Positions 18,488-27,838 of a DNA stretch of 64,000 bases are shown here, piece by piece. The position numbers and the translations under genes were made by a program. Every line of letters starts with the position of its first letter. Positions within the stretch are counted from its first letter, which is position 1. The stretch is taken from contig CAVOII010000006.1 of the NCBI GenBank assembly GCA_963696025.1, forward strand, positions 393,601-457,600. Reading direction: 5' to 3'. This DNA is from JABCYV01 sp963696025 (GTDB lineage Bacteria > Acidobacteriota > Terriglobia > Terriglobales > Acidobacteriaceae). The notes below the pieces were generated by a model. It searched no databases, was not told the origin of the DNA, and saw only the letters and a program-made list of their open reading frames with translations.

Positions 18488-18799
18488 GTGGATTCTCCGA
18501 GAGAAATGCCGTTTCACCAATCTGCGAACCGGCCTCACTTGCTCTTGGGCGGTGACCGTGAGCTGGTTTTGGTCTCCGGGGTCCTCGCGGCCATTCTGAT
18601 TTTTGCCGTCATGACCTGGTGGAGCATCGTCGCGGGGTTGGTGCTATGGCTGGCCGCGGTGGCGGTGTTGGCCCGCATGGGGAAGGTCGATCCGCTGCTG
18701 CGGCATGTTTATATTCGCCATGTTCGATATCGGGCATTTTACCCGGCTAAAAGCAAACTGTGGGCACGACCGACTACAACGCGGATGAAGTGGAGATAG
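18488..18799 (+). CDS. trbD: TrbD/VirB3-family inner-membrane protein
   Basis: Up to 103 residues from GTG 18488; ATG 18506 would shorten it by six. The N-terminus MPFHQSANRPHLLLGGDREL is typical of TrbD, followed by two close membrane segments (LVSGVLAAILIFAVMTWW and IVAGLVLWLAAVAVLAR) and a basic tail YRAFYPAKS. VirB3 proteins help place VirB4 and the pilin in the inner membrane. It begins eight bases after trbC. Confidence 0.9.
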   Translation: MDSPREMPFHQSANRPHLLLGGDRELVLVSGVLAAILIFAVMTWWSIVAGLVLWLAAVAVLARMGKVDPLLRHVYIRHVRYRAFYPAKSKLWARPTTTRMKWR

Positions 18800-18806
18800 A
18801 GAAAAG

Positions 18807-21278
18807 GTGCAAGTCACAGAACATCGCCGGCATGCCGTAGGTTTGACAGACCTACTCTTGTATGACGCGGTTATCGACGATGGGGTGTTACTGCTGCAGG
18901 ATGGCGCGCTTTTGGCTAGCTGGACCTTTCGCGGTCCTGACATGGCTTCGGCCACACATGAAGAAATGGCCGCCTTGAGTTCTCGTCTCGGTGCCATCTT
19001 GCGCCTGGGAAGTGGGTGGATGATTCACTGCGACACGATCCGCTCACTTGCGCCTGGATATCCCGAGCCGGGCCATTATCCGGATGCGGTGACGAGAATC
19101 ATTGATGATGAGCGACGCGAGCAGTTCTTGGCGGAGGGGATGCATTTTGAGAGCGACTATTTTGTCACGCTGACTTATCTGCCTCCTGCAGCCAATGAGG
19201 AGAAGGCAAAGGGCTGGCTATTCGATGGAGTCAAGGTCCGAAAAGCTAGCGCGCAGAAGGCACTCGACTACTTCAAGAATCGCGTTGCGACTTTTGAGGA
19301 CGTTTTTGGTTCATTGTTCACGGTATGTCACCGCCTAGGTGTCAGCGTTCACGAAGATGAGTTCGGGTATCACTTGGCGCATGACTCACTGCTGCGTTAC
19401 GTGCGGAGGTGCGTGACTGGCCTTGACCATTCATTCGTCCTTCCAGACATTCCGATTTATCTCAACCAGATGCTTGCGGCGGAAGACTTCCTGGGCGGCA
19501 TCGAGCCTAAGATCGGGTCGAAACACCTGCGCGTGATTGCCGTGGATGGATTCCCCAAGGCGAGTTATCCCGGCGTATTGGGCGCTCTCGATGCTCTCCC
19601 CATCGAGTTTCGTTGGAACACGCGCGCCATTTTGATGGACCCGGAAGAGGCTGGGTCGTTCTTGGATAAAACGCGAAAGAAGTGGAAGGCACGGGTCCGG
19701 GGTTTCAAGGACACACTGTTTAGAACTGAATCGGGACCGGTCAATTTGCATGCCCAGCAGATGGCGATGGACGCGGAAGAAGCGATGAGTGTCGCGTCCG
19801 CTGGTGATGTGCAGTTTGCTTTTTATTCAACCAACATCCTCTGCGCCGACACGAATGAAGAAAGGCTCGAAGAGAGCGTCGCGCTGGTCGCCAAGACAGT
19901 TCGCAATCTGGGTTATTCCGCACGGGTGGAAACAGTCAATGCTGTCGAAGCGTGGCGTGGCAGCCTACCTGGCGACGGCTACAGCAATGTCCGTCAGATC
20001 GTTTTGCATACCCTGAACCTCGCGGACGTCTTGCCCATCACTTCCGTTTGGGCGGGCCGGCGTGAGAACCCGTCGCCTTTGATGCCTCCGAATAGCCCTC
20101 CTCTACTTTACGCGGCAACGACCGGGGCCACGCCGTTTCGTTTCAATCTGCATGTCGGGGACTTGGGCCATACTTTGATGGTTGGGCCGCCGGGAAGCGG
20201 GAAATCAACTTTCCTTGGACTAATCGCAGCGCAGTGGTTTCGCTACCCGCGCGCCCAAGTGTTTGCCTTTGATAAGGGGTATTCGCTGTACGTGTTGGCG
20301 CGTGCTGCGAGCGGTGACTTCTACGAATTGGGCGGGGAAAAAGCGCACCTCGTGTTCTGTCCCCTACGGGATCTCGAAGATGCCTCCGATGTGGTTTGGG
20401 CGGTGGAGTGGATCGAAAAGCTTTGTGCTCTGAACGGCTTGACTCCCATCACTCCGCAACATCGCAACGCGATGACTGAAGCAGTCAAGATGTTGCGCGA
20501 AGCGCACAGCCGGACACTGACGGACTTCTGCGCACAGGTGCAGAACATGGAGGTTCGGGAAGCGCTCGAGTTCTACACACTGGGCGGAGCCTGGGGGCAA
20601 TTGCTCGATGCCAAGGAAGATTCACTCGGACACAGCAACTTCATGGTGCTTGAGATGGAGAGGCTTATGACCTCGGGAGACAGCAATGAGAAAGCCGTAG
20701 TTGCGGTGCTCTTGTATCTGTTCCGATGTATTGAGAAGCGGCTGGACGGCAGTCCTACGTTGATTGCGCTCGATGAAGCGTGGGTGTATCTGCGAAACGA
20801 GTTATTTCGAGATTACTTGCGGGATTGGTTGAAGACTCTGCGCAAAAAGAACGCGGCCGTGCTGCTAGCAACCCAAAACCTTTCTGACATTTTCAACTCG
20901 AAGATTCGCGATGTGGTGCTCGAGAGTTGTCCGACAAAAATCCTGCTGCCGAACGCAGAAGCAGGCAACCCAGCTTCGTGCGAGTTCTACCACGCGATCG
21001 GATTGAATGAACGCGAGATTCACATAGTGCAGACTGCCCTCCCGAAACGTCAGTATTACGTCGTCTCGACTGAGGGGCGGCGTTTGATCTCTTTGGGCTT
21101 GGGTGGCGTGGCACTGTCGTTCGTCGGCGTGAGCAACCAAGAAGAACGGGGCAAGGTCGACGGGCTAATCGCGAAACATCCCGATAGTTGGCAGAGCGAC
21201 TGGTTGCGGTCGCGGAAGCTAGGGGAGTGGGCGGACTGGTTGGAGGAAATCACTGGGAAAGGGAGGGCTTACGTATGA
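18807..21278 (+). CDS. trbE: TrbE, VirB4-family conjugation ATPase
   Basis: An 823-residue ATPase, the normal size for TrbE. The N-terminal CagE/TrbE domain occupies residues 1 to about 430. Walker A GPPGSGKST is near 460, Walker B LIALDEAWVYL near 650 and the ATQNLSDIFNSKI sensor segment near 690. It powers pilin dislocation and assembly at the inner membrane. GTG start, eight bases after trbD. Its TGA overlaps the trbJ ATG. Confidence 0.95.
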   Translation: MQVTEHRRHAVGLTDLLLYDAVIDDGVLLLQDGALLASWTFRGPDMASATHEEMAALSSRLGAILRLGSGWMIHCDTIRSLAPGYPEPGHYPDAVTRIIDDERREQFLAEGMHFESDYFVTLTYLPPAANEEKAKGWLFDGVKVRKASAQKALDYFKNRVATFEDVFGSLFTVCHRLGVSVHEDEFGYHLAHDSLLRYVRRCVTGLDHSFVLPDIPIYLNQMLAAEDFLGGIEPKIGSKHLRVIAVDGFPKASYPGVLGALDALPIEFRWNTRAILMDPEEAGSFLDKTRKKWKARVRGFKDTLFRTESGPVNLHAQQMAMDAEEAMSVASAGDVQFAFYSTNILCADTNEERLEESVALVAKTVRNLGYSARVETVNAVEAWRGSLPGDGYSNVRQIVLHTLNLADVLPITSVWAGRRENPSPLMPPNSPPLLYAATTGATPFRFNLHVGDLGHTLMVGPPGSGKSTFLGLIAAQWFRYPRAQVFAFDKGYSLYVLARAASGDFYELGGEKAHLVFCPLRDLEDASDVVWAVEWIEKLCALNGLTPITPQHRNAMTEAVKMLREAHSRTLTDFCAQVQNMEVREALEFYTLGGAWGQLLDAKEDSLGHSNFMVLEMERLMTSGDSNEKAVVAVLLYLFRCIEKRLDGSPTLIALDEAWVYLRNELFRDYLRDWLKTLRKKNAAVLLATQNLSDIFNSKIRDVVLESCPTKILLPNAEAGNPASCEFYHAIGLNEREIHIVQTALPKRQYYVVSTEGRRLISLGLGGVALSFVGVSNQEERGKVDGLIAKHPDSWQSDWLRSRKLGEWADWLEEITGKGRAYV

Positions 21279-21991
21279 AACGGCGTGCTGTTGTTTTCGT
21301 CGTGCTGGGTTGCTTGATCTTAGGGGGAACGCCTAACCGCGTGGAGGCGGGCGGCGTCTTCGCAACAGAATTCACGCAGCTATTGAACCACGTGGAACTG
21401 ATCCAGCAGTACCTCCAGCAGGTTCAAATGGTCCAGAACAATCTCCTGCGATACCAGCTTATGCTCCGAAACTCACAGGCTCTCCCGAATCAGATTTTTG
21501 GGCCTGTGACGCAAGACTTGCAGAAATTGGCTCAAATCGTACAAGGGGGCAATGCCCTGGCGTATTCCATGGCGAACTTGGATGTGCAATTCCGCAATAC
21601 GTTCCCTGGCTATGCGAAGGCCTGGAGCCCAACTGCTTTTTATCCGAACTATCAGCGATGGTCCGAGACCTCACTTGACACGACCTACAGCACCCTGAAG
21701 GCGATGGGCTTGCAAGGTCAGCAACTGCAGAACGAGCAAGCGGTATTGGCTGCGCTGCGGCAAATGGCGCAGACACCGGCCGGTCAAATGGATTCCATCC
21801 AGATGGGAACAGAAATCTCAGAACAGCAGGTGGAGCAGTTGATGAAGCTGCGTGAACTGATGATTCTTGATCTGCAGAGCAAACAGGCGTATCAGGCAGA
21901 GCAGATCCAAAATGAGCAGGCTAGCACTGCGGCGCAGCAAAAGTTTTTCACCGGAGCGCCCGTACAGCCGGATGGAGCGACTTTTCCATGA
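21275..21991 (+). CDS. trbJ: TrbJ, P-type conjugative transfer protein
   Basis: From ATG 21275, which overlaps the trbE stop, 238 residues. A signal peptide ends near residue 24 (NRVEAGG). The mature part begins with FATEFTQLLNHVELIQQYLQ, the helical opening characteristic of TrbJ/VirB5, and stays rich in Gln and helical throughout (coiled-coil likely). VirB5-like proteins sit at the pilus tip or in the periplasm. An upstream GTG at 21188 lies inside trbE and is rejected. Confidence 0.9.
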   Translation: MKRRAVVFVVLGCLILGGTPNRVEAGGVFATEFTQLLNHVELIQQYLQQVQMVQNNLLRYQLMLRNSQALPNQIFGPVTQDLQKLAQIVQGGNALAYSMANLDVQFRNTFPGYAKAWSPTAFYPNYQRWSETSLDTTYSTLKAMGLQGQQLQNEQAVLAALRQMAQTPAGQMDSIQMGTEISEQQVEQLMKLRELMILDLQSKQAYQAEQIQNEQASTAAQQKFFTGAPVQPDGATFP

Positions 21992-22311
21992 AGCGAATTC
22001 TTGTGTCAGTCCTGTCTCTTGTGATGTTGTTGACCTCATGTCAGAAGAAAGAGCCGCCAAGTGAGATTGTCAAGCGAGTCGAAGCTGCTGGGGCCGGTGA
22101 TATTTTGTCGGCATCCCGTGAATCGCTGGAGCGGTGGTTCAAACAGCATGCTGACATAGCGCAGGAGACACGGAAGGCGTGTGAGAAGGTTAAGCCAAGT
22201 GCTGATGTCAATTGGGGCGATAGCACCGAGGGGCGAGTTTGTTCGGCCGCAGCGAGTGCGATGTTCTTCCATCACGAGCCCGTAGCGCCTGACAAAAAGA
22301 CGTTTCCATGA
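21988..22311 (+). CDS. Small lipoprotein in TrbK position
   Basis: A 107-residue protein with a lipobox (LSLVMLLTSC, Cys18) and a charged, helical mature part containing two more Cys (KACEKV, GRVCSA). The start overlaps the trbJ stop (ATGA). In trb operons the gene between trbJ and trbL is trbK, an entry-exclusion lipoprotein. Position and lipobox fit that role, but the sequence was not recognised as a TrbK, so no symbol is given. Confidence 0.75.
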   Translation: MKRILVSVLSLVMLLTSCQKKEPPSEIVKRVEAAGAGDILSASRESLERWFKQHADIAQETRKACEKVKPSADVNWGDSTEGRVCSAAASAMFFHHEPVAPDKKTFP

Positions 22312-22336
22312 TCTGTGTTTGACTTGAGGTGTTGTA

Positions 22337-23716
22337 ATGGCTGGCTCTCCAGAGAGGAAGCTCGTTTGTTGTACTCTGCTCGTGCTATTGATGCTTTTCA
22401 GCACCGTGTTCGCAACAGCTCAGAGGCCTTCTTTTCCTGTTACTTCACCAAGTGCGATTACGAATCAGTACAAGCAGGCGCAGAACACGTGGTTCAACAA
22501 CATCGGGGTATACGCCAAACGGCTCTTCTTCCTCCTGGCTGCCATCGAGGTGTGCTGGAGTCTCACGCTGCTCGTTCTCGAAAGGTCGGACTTCCAGTCT
22601 CTGGCGGCGACACTGGTTCGGAAGATCATGTGGATCGGGATTTTTTATGCCTTCCTCATAAACGCAGGGACGTGGATACCTGACATCATCAACAGCTTCA
22701 TGGCAGTAGGCGAGATCGGGGGAAATGTTGGACCTGTTTCCCCGAGTGTGGTTCTTGGGACAGGGCTGCAGGTAGCTTCCAGCTTGTTTGACGGAGCCAG
22801 CAATGCGGGTTTTCTGACAAACCCAGGACCAACGTTTGCGTTGGTGTTCGCGGCGTCGATCACGTTTCTTGCCTATGTCGGGATCACAATTCAGTACGTT
22901 GTTGCGTGTGTTGAGAGCTACATCGTCATTGGTGCCGGAGTCATTTTCCTTGGTTTCGGAGGTTCTCGCTGGACCATGCCCTATGTCGAAAGGTATGTGG
23001 GCCTCGCAGTATCTGTGGGCATCAAGCTCATGACATTGATTCTGCTCATTGGTCTGGGCCTGCAGCTGGCGACCGCTCCGGGAACAGGATGGATAGCTGA
23101 AGCGCAGAACATCGGCGATTCGAATGATCCGGCCATGACCTCCTTTGATGTGATGGCCGCCTCCTTGATTTTCCTGGCTGTCTGTTGGATGGCCCCGAAA
23201 CTGGTTTCTGCACTAATCGGCGGGTCCCCGGCTTTCACGGGAGGTGATGTACTCAGTCCATCTATGATGGTGGCGAGTGCGGGAATGACCGGCGCCGCAT
23301 GGGCGCTGGCGGGATACGGGGCCGTCTATACTACCGACAAAGCGGTGGCTCAATGGGCAGGCTCCGGATACACGAAGATGTTGGGGAATGGTGGTGGCAG
23401 TGGAGCGGCTGCGTCCTCTGCCGCTCCCATGGGAATGACCATAGCTAGGGGAAGCACTTCCGGTGCTCCGAGCGCATTTACATCTACATTTCAACCGTCG
23501 CCGCCAAAGATTCTTCCTCCTCCTTCTGGCGGTACCGGAAGTGGAGGTGGTCAAGTGCCCCCACCTAGTTCCACTCCAAGCCTAGGCCAAAGAGGAGCCC
23601 GCGCGCTCCGTAGTTTGCGCAACGACTTGAACAACGTTCGTCTCCCGCACGATGCACATCACCATGGGCCCCCTCCTGGTTTCGGCGGGGGACATGGAGG
23701 TGGAGAGGATGTGTAG
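22337..23716 (+). CDS. trbL: TrbL/VirB6-family polytopic membrane protein
   Basis: A 459-residue protein with a signal-like first helix and at least six further hydrophobic segments between residues 55 and 330. The last 110 residues are a Gly/Pro/Ser-rich and then His/Gly-rich tail (DAHHHGPPPGFGGGHGG). TrbL/VirB6 forms part of the inner-membrane channel of the secretion system. GAGGTG precedes the ATG. The His-Gly tail could bind metal, which is unusual but low-complexity. Confidence 0.9.
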   Translation: MAGSPERKLVCCTLLVLLMLFSTVFATAQRPSFPVTSPSAITNQYKQAQNTWFNNIGVYAKRLFFLLAAIEVCWSLTLLVLERSDFQSLAATLVRKIMWIGIFYAFLINAGTWIPDIINSFMAVGEIGGNVGPVSPSVVLGTGLQVASSLFDGASNAGFLTNPGPTFALVFAASITFLAYVGITIQYVVACVESYIVIGAGVIFLGFGGSRWTMPYVERYVGLAVSVGIKLMTLILLIGLGLQLATAPGTGWIAEAQNIGDSNDPAMTSFDVMAASLIFLAVCWMAPKLVSALIGGSPAFTGGDVLSPSMMVASAGMTGAAWALAGYGAVYTTDKAVAQWAGSGYTKMLGNGGGSGAAASSAAPMGMTIARGSTSGAPSAFTSTFQPSPPKILPPPSGGTGSGGGQVPPPSSTPSLGQRGARALRSLRNDLNNVRLPHDAHHHGPPPGFGGGHGGGEDV

Positions 23717-23759
23717 TGCGGTGGTCCTGTAGCTGTCTTCAGGAACAGCGGAGGTTGAA

Positions 23760-24458
23760 GTGGCAGAGGTAAAGCCGATACTGAAGGAAGAAAATACCAA
23801 ACCTGAGAATTCCCACCAGAATCCGTGGATCGCGGCCAAACACGAGTGGAACGAGCGTTATGGCGATCTGATTTCCAGGGCCCGTAACTGGCGAGCAGTA
23901 GCCTTCCTGGCTTTACTCCTGGCCGTTGTCGAGGCTGCCGGTTTGATCGCAATCTCACTTCGGTCAAAGACCGTACCTTTCATCGTGGCTGTCGATTCCA
24001 TCGGCCGCGTGGTTGCGTCCGGTAGTGCTGAGCAGGCTCCGGTAATAGATGACCGGATGAAACGAGCCGCCCTTTATCAGTGGATCCAGGATCTCCGCAT
24101 GGTGATCTCCGATCCATTGGTACAGCGCAGGTCGATCGATCGGGTTTACTCCATGATCGGCCAGGGCAGCCCGGCCCAGATGTTCATTACTGATTGGTAT
24201 CGAAACCACACACCATTCGAGCTTGCCAGAACTGAGACGGTTTCGGTGGACGTTAGCACGGTGTTGCCTACGAGTAATCGGAGCTACGAGGTTGAATGGA
24301 CCGAGACCGCAAGGGATCGCGCGGGCACGGTGGTCGAGGCGCAGAATTGGAAGGGAGTTTTCACCATAGCTGTGAATCCGCCAACGGACGAGAAGCTCGC
24401 ACACGTGAATCCGCTCGGCATTTACGTCATCGATGCGAGTTGGTCAAAGGTTATGTGA
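23760..24458 (+). CDS. trbF: TrbF/VirB8-family protein
   Basis: A 232-residue bitopic inner-membrane protein. A short cytoplasmic part holds NPWIAAKHEWNERYGDL, typical of TrbF. One membrane helix follows (AVAFLALLLAVVEAAGLIAI, residues 45-65), then the NTF2-like periplasmic VirB8 domain with SYEVEWTETARDRAG. VirB8 proteins nucleate the secretion complex. GTG start with CGGAGG upstream. Confidence 0.93.
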   Translation: MAEVKPILKEENTKPENSHQNPWIAAKHEWNERYGDLISRARNWRAVAFLALLLAVVEAAGLIAISLRSKTVPFIVAVDSIGRVVASGSAEQAPVIDDRMKRAALYQWIQDLRMVISDPLVQRRSIDRVYSMIGQGSPAQMFITDWYRNHTPFELARTETVSVDVSTVLPTSNRSYEVEWTETARDRAGTVVEAQNWKGVFTIAVNPPTDEKLAHVNPLGIYVIDASWSKVM

Positions 24459-24468
24459 AGGGGAGACC

Positions 24469-25617
24469 ATGAAAACGAGAATCCTTGCAATCATAGTGGT
24501 ATGGTCTGCGAGCAGTGGGATTGCGTCGGCCCAGCAAGATCAATCGCAATCTCAGGCTCCGGTCAAGGTTCAAGCCGGCCCTCCGACGAAGGACTCCAAA
24601 CAGTCCACGACTGGGTCGACGGTTCCATCGCCGGATAAGTATCAATTCTCGGAAGCTCTCAAGAAACTGCAGAGCCAGGATATTCCGAAGCCGCCACACG
24701 CGGGGACGGCTGTGCCTCCGTTGACGGTAGTGCCGATGCCGCCCGCAGGACCACGATCGAAGGATGTCCCAAGGGACTATGTTCCTAAGAAAGATGTGGC
24801 GCTGAATCCCACGGGGCAGGAGGCTGTGGTCGTAAGTAAGCAATGGCAGGATGCACAAAACATCCCTGCTCCCGGTAAAGATGGTCGTGTGGTCTACGTT
24901 TATGGCGCGGGAATGCCAATCATGGTCTGTTCCCCTTTGCGCATTTGCGTCGTCGAACTGCAGGCAGGCGAAAAATTGGTGGGTGAACCGCAAATCGGGG
25001 ACAGTGTTCGCTGGGAGGTTTCCCCAGCAACGGCAGGAAGTGGGGATGGGGCGATGCCCTTGATCGTCATCAAGCCCACAGCGGCCGGGCTCGATACGAC
25101 CATGATGATTCCTACCGACCGTCGGGCGTATTACCTTCGCTTGCAGTCGAAGCCGGATGACTATCTGGCGCGTGTCGCTTTTTGGTATCCACAGGACCAG
25201 AATCAGCAGTGGAAACAGTTTCAGCAACAGCAAAATGCTCTGCGTCCGCCGAAAGAGGAGCACAAGGATGCGAAGGTATTACCGGACGCGGTGGATGCCG
25301 TCTACTGGGACTATGACATCAAAGGTGGCGATTCAACGATGCGTCCTATCCGAGTGCTGGATGACGGGGTGAAGACATATATCCAAATGCCAAGTGCTAC
25401 CCAACGGACCGAAGCGCCAGTTCTGGTGGTTGAGGGGCCAGATGGCGGCGAGATGGTGAACTACCGCGTGAAAGGCGATATGTACGTCGTAGATCGGCTG
25501 TTCAATCGCGCGGCGCTGATCGTGGGTGCGGGCAAGCACGCGAAGAAAGTGCAAATCACACGGAAAACGCAGATCGGAGGAGACAAGAAGAGCGAGCCAA
25601 AAGGCGGCGGGTTATGA
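24469..25617 (+). CDS. trbG: TrbG/VirB9-family protein
   Basis: A 382-residue exported protein. Signal peptide residues 1-21, then a Pro/Gln-rich linker, then the VirB9/CagX domain (VVYVYGAGMPIMVCSPLRIC, TDRRAYYLRL, YWDYDIKGG and the late FNRAALIVG). It forms the outer-membrane core ring with VirB10. ATG 24469 has AGGGGAG upstream. The longer frame from 24433 lies inside trbF. Its last codons overlap the trbI start. Confidence 0.93.
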   Translation: MKTRILAIIVVWSASSGIASAQQDQSQSQAPVKVQAGPPTKDSKQSTTGSTVPSPDKYQFSEALKKLQSQDIPKPPHAGTAVPPLTVVPMPPAGPRSKDVPRDYVPKKDVALNPTGQEAVVVSKQWQDAQNIPAPGKDGRVVYVYGAGMPIMVCSPLRICVVELQAGEKLVGEPQIGDSVRWEVSPATAGSGDGAMPLIVIKPTAAGLDTTMMIPTDRRAYYLRLQSKPDDYLARVAFWYPQDQNQQWKQFQQQQNALRPPKEEHKDAKVLPDAVDAVYWDYDIKGGDSTMRPIRVLDDGVKTYIQMPSATQRTEAPVLVVEGPDGGEMVNYRVKGDMYVVDRLFNRAALIVGAGKHAKKVQITRKTQIGGDKKSEPKGGGL

Positions 25618-26987
25618 GCAGAATTGAGTCTCCTTCGGGAATGGATTTGGCTCCCGAGCCACCGACAGCGGTGCGGATTAGCAAACGGGCGGGGTTGGTC
25701 GCACTGCTTGCATTGGCCGGCGTCGTGGCACTGGTTTTGCTCGGGATGTACGCTCGACACGAGCGGCAAATGGAATTGAGCAGGCGATCGGTAGAAGAGC
25801 AGAAACCAACCGCGGCCATGCCGGCGGAAAAAGAACTGGTCAGTGAGATCGCTCCAGCAACCGTGGAAGAGCCGTTTGCCTCGAGCGCGTCGCGAGCTGC
25901 GGACTCGAGAAGTCCTAAGTCTCGTGGCTCCACCCGTCAGAGCGGAGACCTAGGGGTTCCAGAGCTGAAGCCGCCACTCGAATATCGCGAAGGCGTTGGT
26001 GGATATGGGCACCCGAGTCAGTCTGCCGCCGGACAGCCCGAGCTGAGTGCTGAGGAAAAGCTGCGGGTGCGTGCCTACGAACGTGAGCAACAAGCAATCT
26101 CCGCTCCCACACTCATCAAAAACACGGACTTTCGCTCGGCGGAAACCGGAAGCGGGCAGCAAGCTTCGAATGATGTCGTTTCGCAGGTTGGCGCACTGGC
26201 GAAAGCGGCCGCGAATCGCGATAACGGTGGCCTCGAAGATATCGCCAGTGCTCTCCGGACAGATCGCTTTGGAGCGCGTGCCATCGATTACGAGCAACAA
26301 AACCAGCAGGACCAGAAAGAGGCATTCCTCCAAAAGGCCAGCGCGAGCTTGCAAGAGAACTACCTTAAATCCACGCGGACAGTCCCCCTGGGCAAATACG
26401 AGGTAAAAGCCGGCTGGGATATCCCGGCAACGCTCGAGCAGGCGGTCAATTCCGATCTACCGGGCGAAGTGAAGGCCATGGTACGCTCCAACATCTACGA
26501 CACAGCGACCGGAAAATACCTGCTCATTCCCCAAGGCGCACGGCTGGTCGGCGCCTACAATTCCCGAACCGCCTACGGACAGCGCGGTGTACAGGTGACC
26601 TGGTACCGCATCATCTATCCGGACGGAACTTCGATCAACCTGGATGGAATGACTGGATACGATGCCAAGGGCAATTCTGGTTTCCGCTTCGATGTAGACA
26701 ACCATTACAAACGCCTGATCGGGTTCGCTGTACTGACCAGTTTATTCAGTGCCGGAGTGGAGTTGGCTCAGAACGGTACCGGCGGCACATCTGTTCTGCA
26801 AGGCCCCACGGCAGGACAAACAGTCTCGGCCGCGCTGGGCCAGCAACTAGGAGAGCTGGGCGTTGAAGTGACCCGAAGGAATCTGAATGTTCAACCGACG
26901 ATCAAAATACCCATCGGGTATCGCTTCAATGTGAGGGTCAATCGAGACATTCTGTTCGATGCTCCCTACGAACCTCTGCCAATGTGA
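25614..26987 (+). CDS. trbI: TrbI/VirB10-family protein
   Basis: A 457-residue protein whose ATG overlaps the trbG stop. One membrane helix lies at residues 25-47 (LVALLALAGVVALVLLGMYA). A disordered Ala/Ser/Glu linker follows, then the C-terminal VirB10 domain with VKAGWDIPATLEQAVNSDLP, YLLIPQGARLVGAYN and RFNVRVNRDILFD. VirB10 spans both membranes and gates the channel. It is the last recognised trb gene of the operon. Confidence 0.95.
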   Translation: MSRIESPSGMDLAPEPPTAVRISKRAGLVALLALAGVVALVLLGMYARHERQMELSRRSVEEQKPTAAMPAEKELVSEIAPATVEEPFASSASRAADSRSPKSRGSTRQSGDLGVPELKPPLEYREGVGGYGHPSQSAAGQPELSAEEKLRVRAYEREQQAISAPTLIKNTDFRSAETGSGQQASNDVVSQVGALAKAAANRDNGGLEDIASALRTDRFGARAIDYEQQNQQDQKEAFLQKASASLQENYLKSTRTVPLGKYEVKAGWDIPATLEQAVNSDLPGEVKAMVRSNIYDTATGKYLLIPQGARLVGAYNSRTAYGQRGVQVTWYRIIYPDGTSINLDGMTGYDAKGNSGFRFDVDNHYKRLIGFAVLTSLFSAGVELAQNGTGGTSVLQGPTAGQTVSAALGQQLGELGVEVTRRNLNVQPTIKIPIGYRFNVRVNRDILFDAPYEPLPM

Positions 26988-27002
26988 CCCCCGCAAGGAT
27001 AC

Positions 27003-27713
27003 TTGAGGTTTTCGCTTGCGAGATGTATAACGGTCGAGTCTTTGAGACAGGCGGATATACATACGTTAGCCAAACGAAAATCCTCGCGCACGGTAATTGG
27101 CGCTCGCTTGCTGCACGTAGTGGATGACTACCTCCGCAAGAAGCAACGCGGGCGCGGTGACATGTCGAATCTGATCCGCGAAGCCGTGGAGGCAGTCGAT
27201 CTGTCCTCAGTCGAGCTGATCAGCATTCACGGAAAAAAACACACCGTCACAGCCAAAGCGACACAAGTGGTCATCCCGACCGAGATGCGTCGCGAACTGG
27301 AACGGTGGTCAGAAAAACGTAACTGTACGATGAACGAGCTGTTGAACAGCGCGCTTGTTGTCGCATTGTTGAAGGCTCGTTCGGGTCGTGGTGGTGGGCG
27401 GTCGCGAGGACATATGGCGGCGTTGGGCAAAATGACCGCGAAAGAGCGCGAGGAATTCTTTCGCAGCTTGCTAGCTCTGACCGGACTCGAACCAGGTCCT
27501 GACCCCCGGTCGAGAGACGGTAGCTACTACGAGTACGATCCGCGCCTGGAAGCCACGGTTGAAGTCACCAAAGAAGGCACGCGCTTCGTTGTGGAAGCAG
27601 TCGCTGGTGGCGAGTTGGTCCGGGTTCGCGAGGTAGGCGAGGCGCCCTTTCTTGAGAAGCGGGGCTCGAATGGAGTGAAGGGCAATGGCAAACCTACCCG
27701 TGCTACGCGGTGA
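27003..27713 (+). CDS. Double ribbon-helix-helix DNA-binding protein
   Basis: Up to 236 residues from TTG 27003; TTG 27042 is an alternative start. Two RHH-like units are visible: around RTVIGARLLHVVDDYLRKK...NLIREAVEAV near residues 28-66, and KATQVVIPTEMRRELERWSE...MNELLNSALVVALL near 84-125. A basic Gly-rich linker and an acidic strand-rich C-terminus follow. It sits 15 bases after trbI. RHH proteins near transfer genes are often relaxosome accessory factors or operon repressors, so one of these roles is likely, but the gene is not recognised by name. Confidence 0.65.
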   Translation: MRFSLARCITVESLRQADIHTLAKRKSSRTVIGARLLHVVDDYLRKKQRGRGDMSNLIREAVEAVDLSSVELISIHGKKHTVTAKATQVVIPTEMRRELERWSEKRNCTMNELLNSALVVALLKARSGRGGGRSRGHMAALGKMTAKEREEFFRSLLALTGLEPGPDPRSRDGSYYEYDPRLEATVEVTKEGTRFVVEAVAGGELVRVREVGEAPFLEKRGSNGVKGNGKPTRATR

Positions 27714-27838
27714 GCATGATCTCTACGTACCGGGTCTGGGAAGTATCTTGGGAAGCGCCGACATTCCGGGCGGCAACCCAAATTAGTCGAGGTCGGTAAA
27801 GAGGGCCCTAGCGGTAATGTGCTCGGGAGAAGCGTGAC

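Larger units (their letters stand above)
16064..27713. mobile_element. Conjugation module (P-type/Trb type IV secretion) of an integrative or plasmid-derived element
   Basis: A RepB-type primase on the minus strand diverges from trbB-C-D-E-J-K-L-F-G-I, all on the plus strand with tight spacing or overlapping starts. A double ribbon-helix-helix protein follows. The gene order matches Ti-plasmid-like trb operons. No TraG/VirD4 coupling protein, relaxase, TrbH or lytic transglycosylase is visible in the window. Transfer would therefore need genes elsewhere, or the element is incomplete. Confidence 0.75.
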
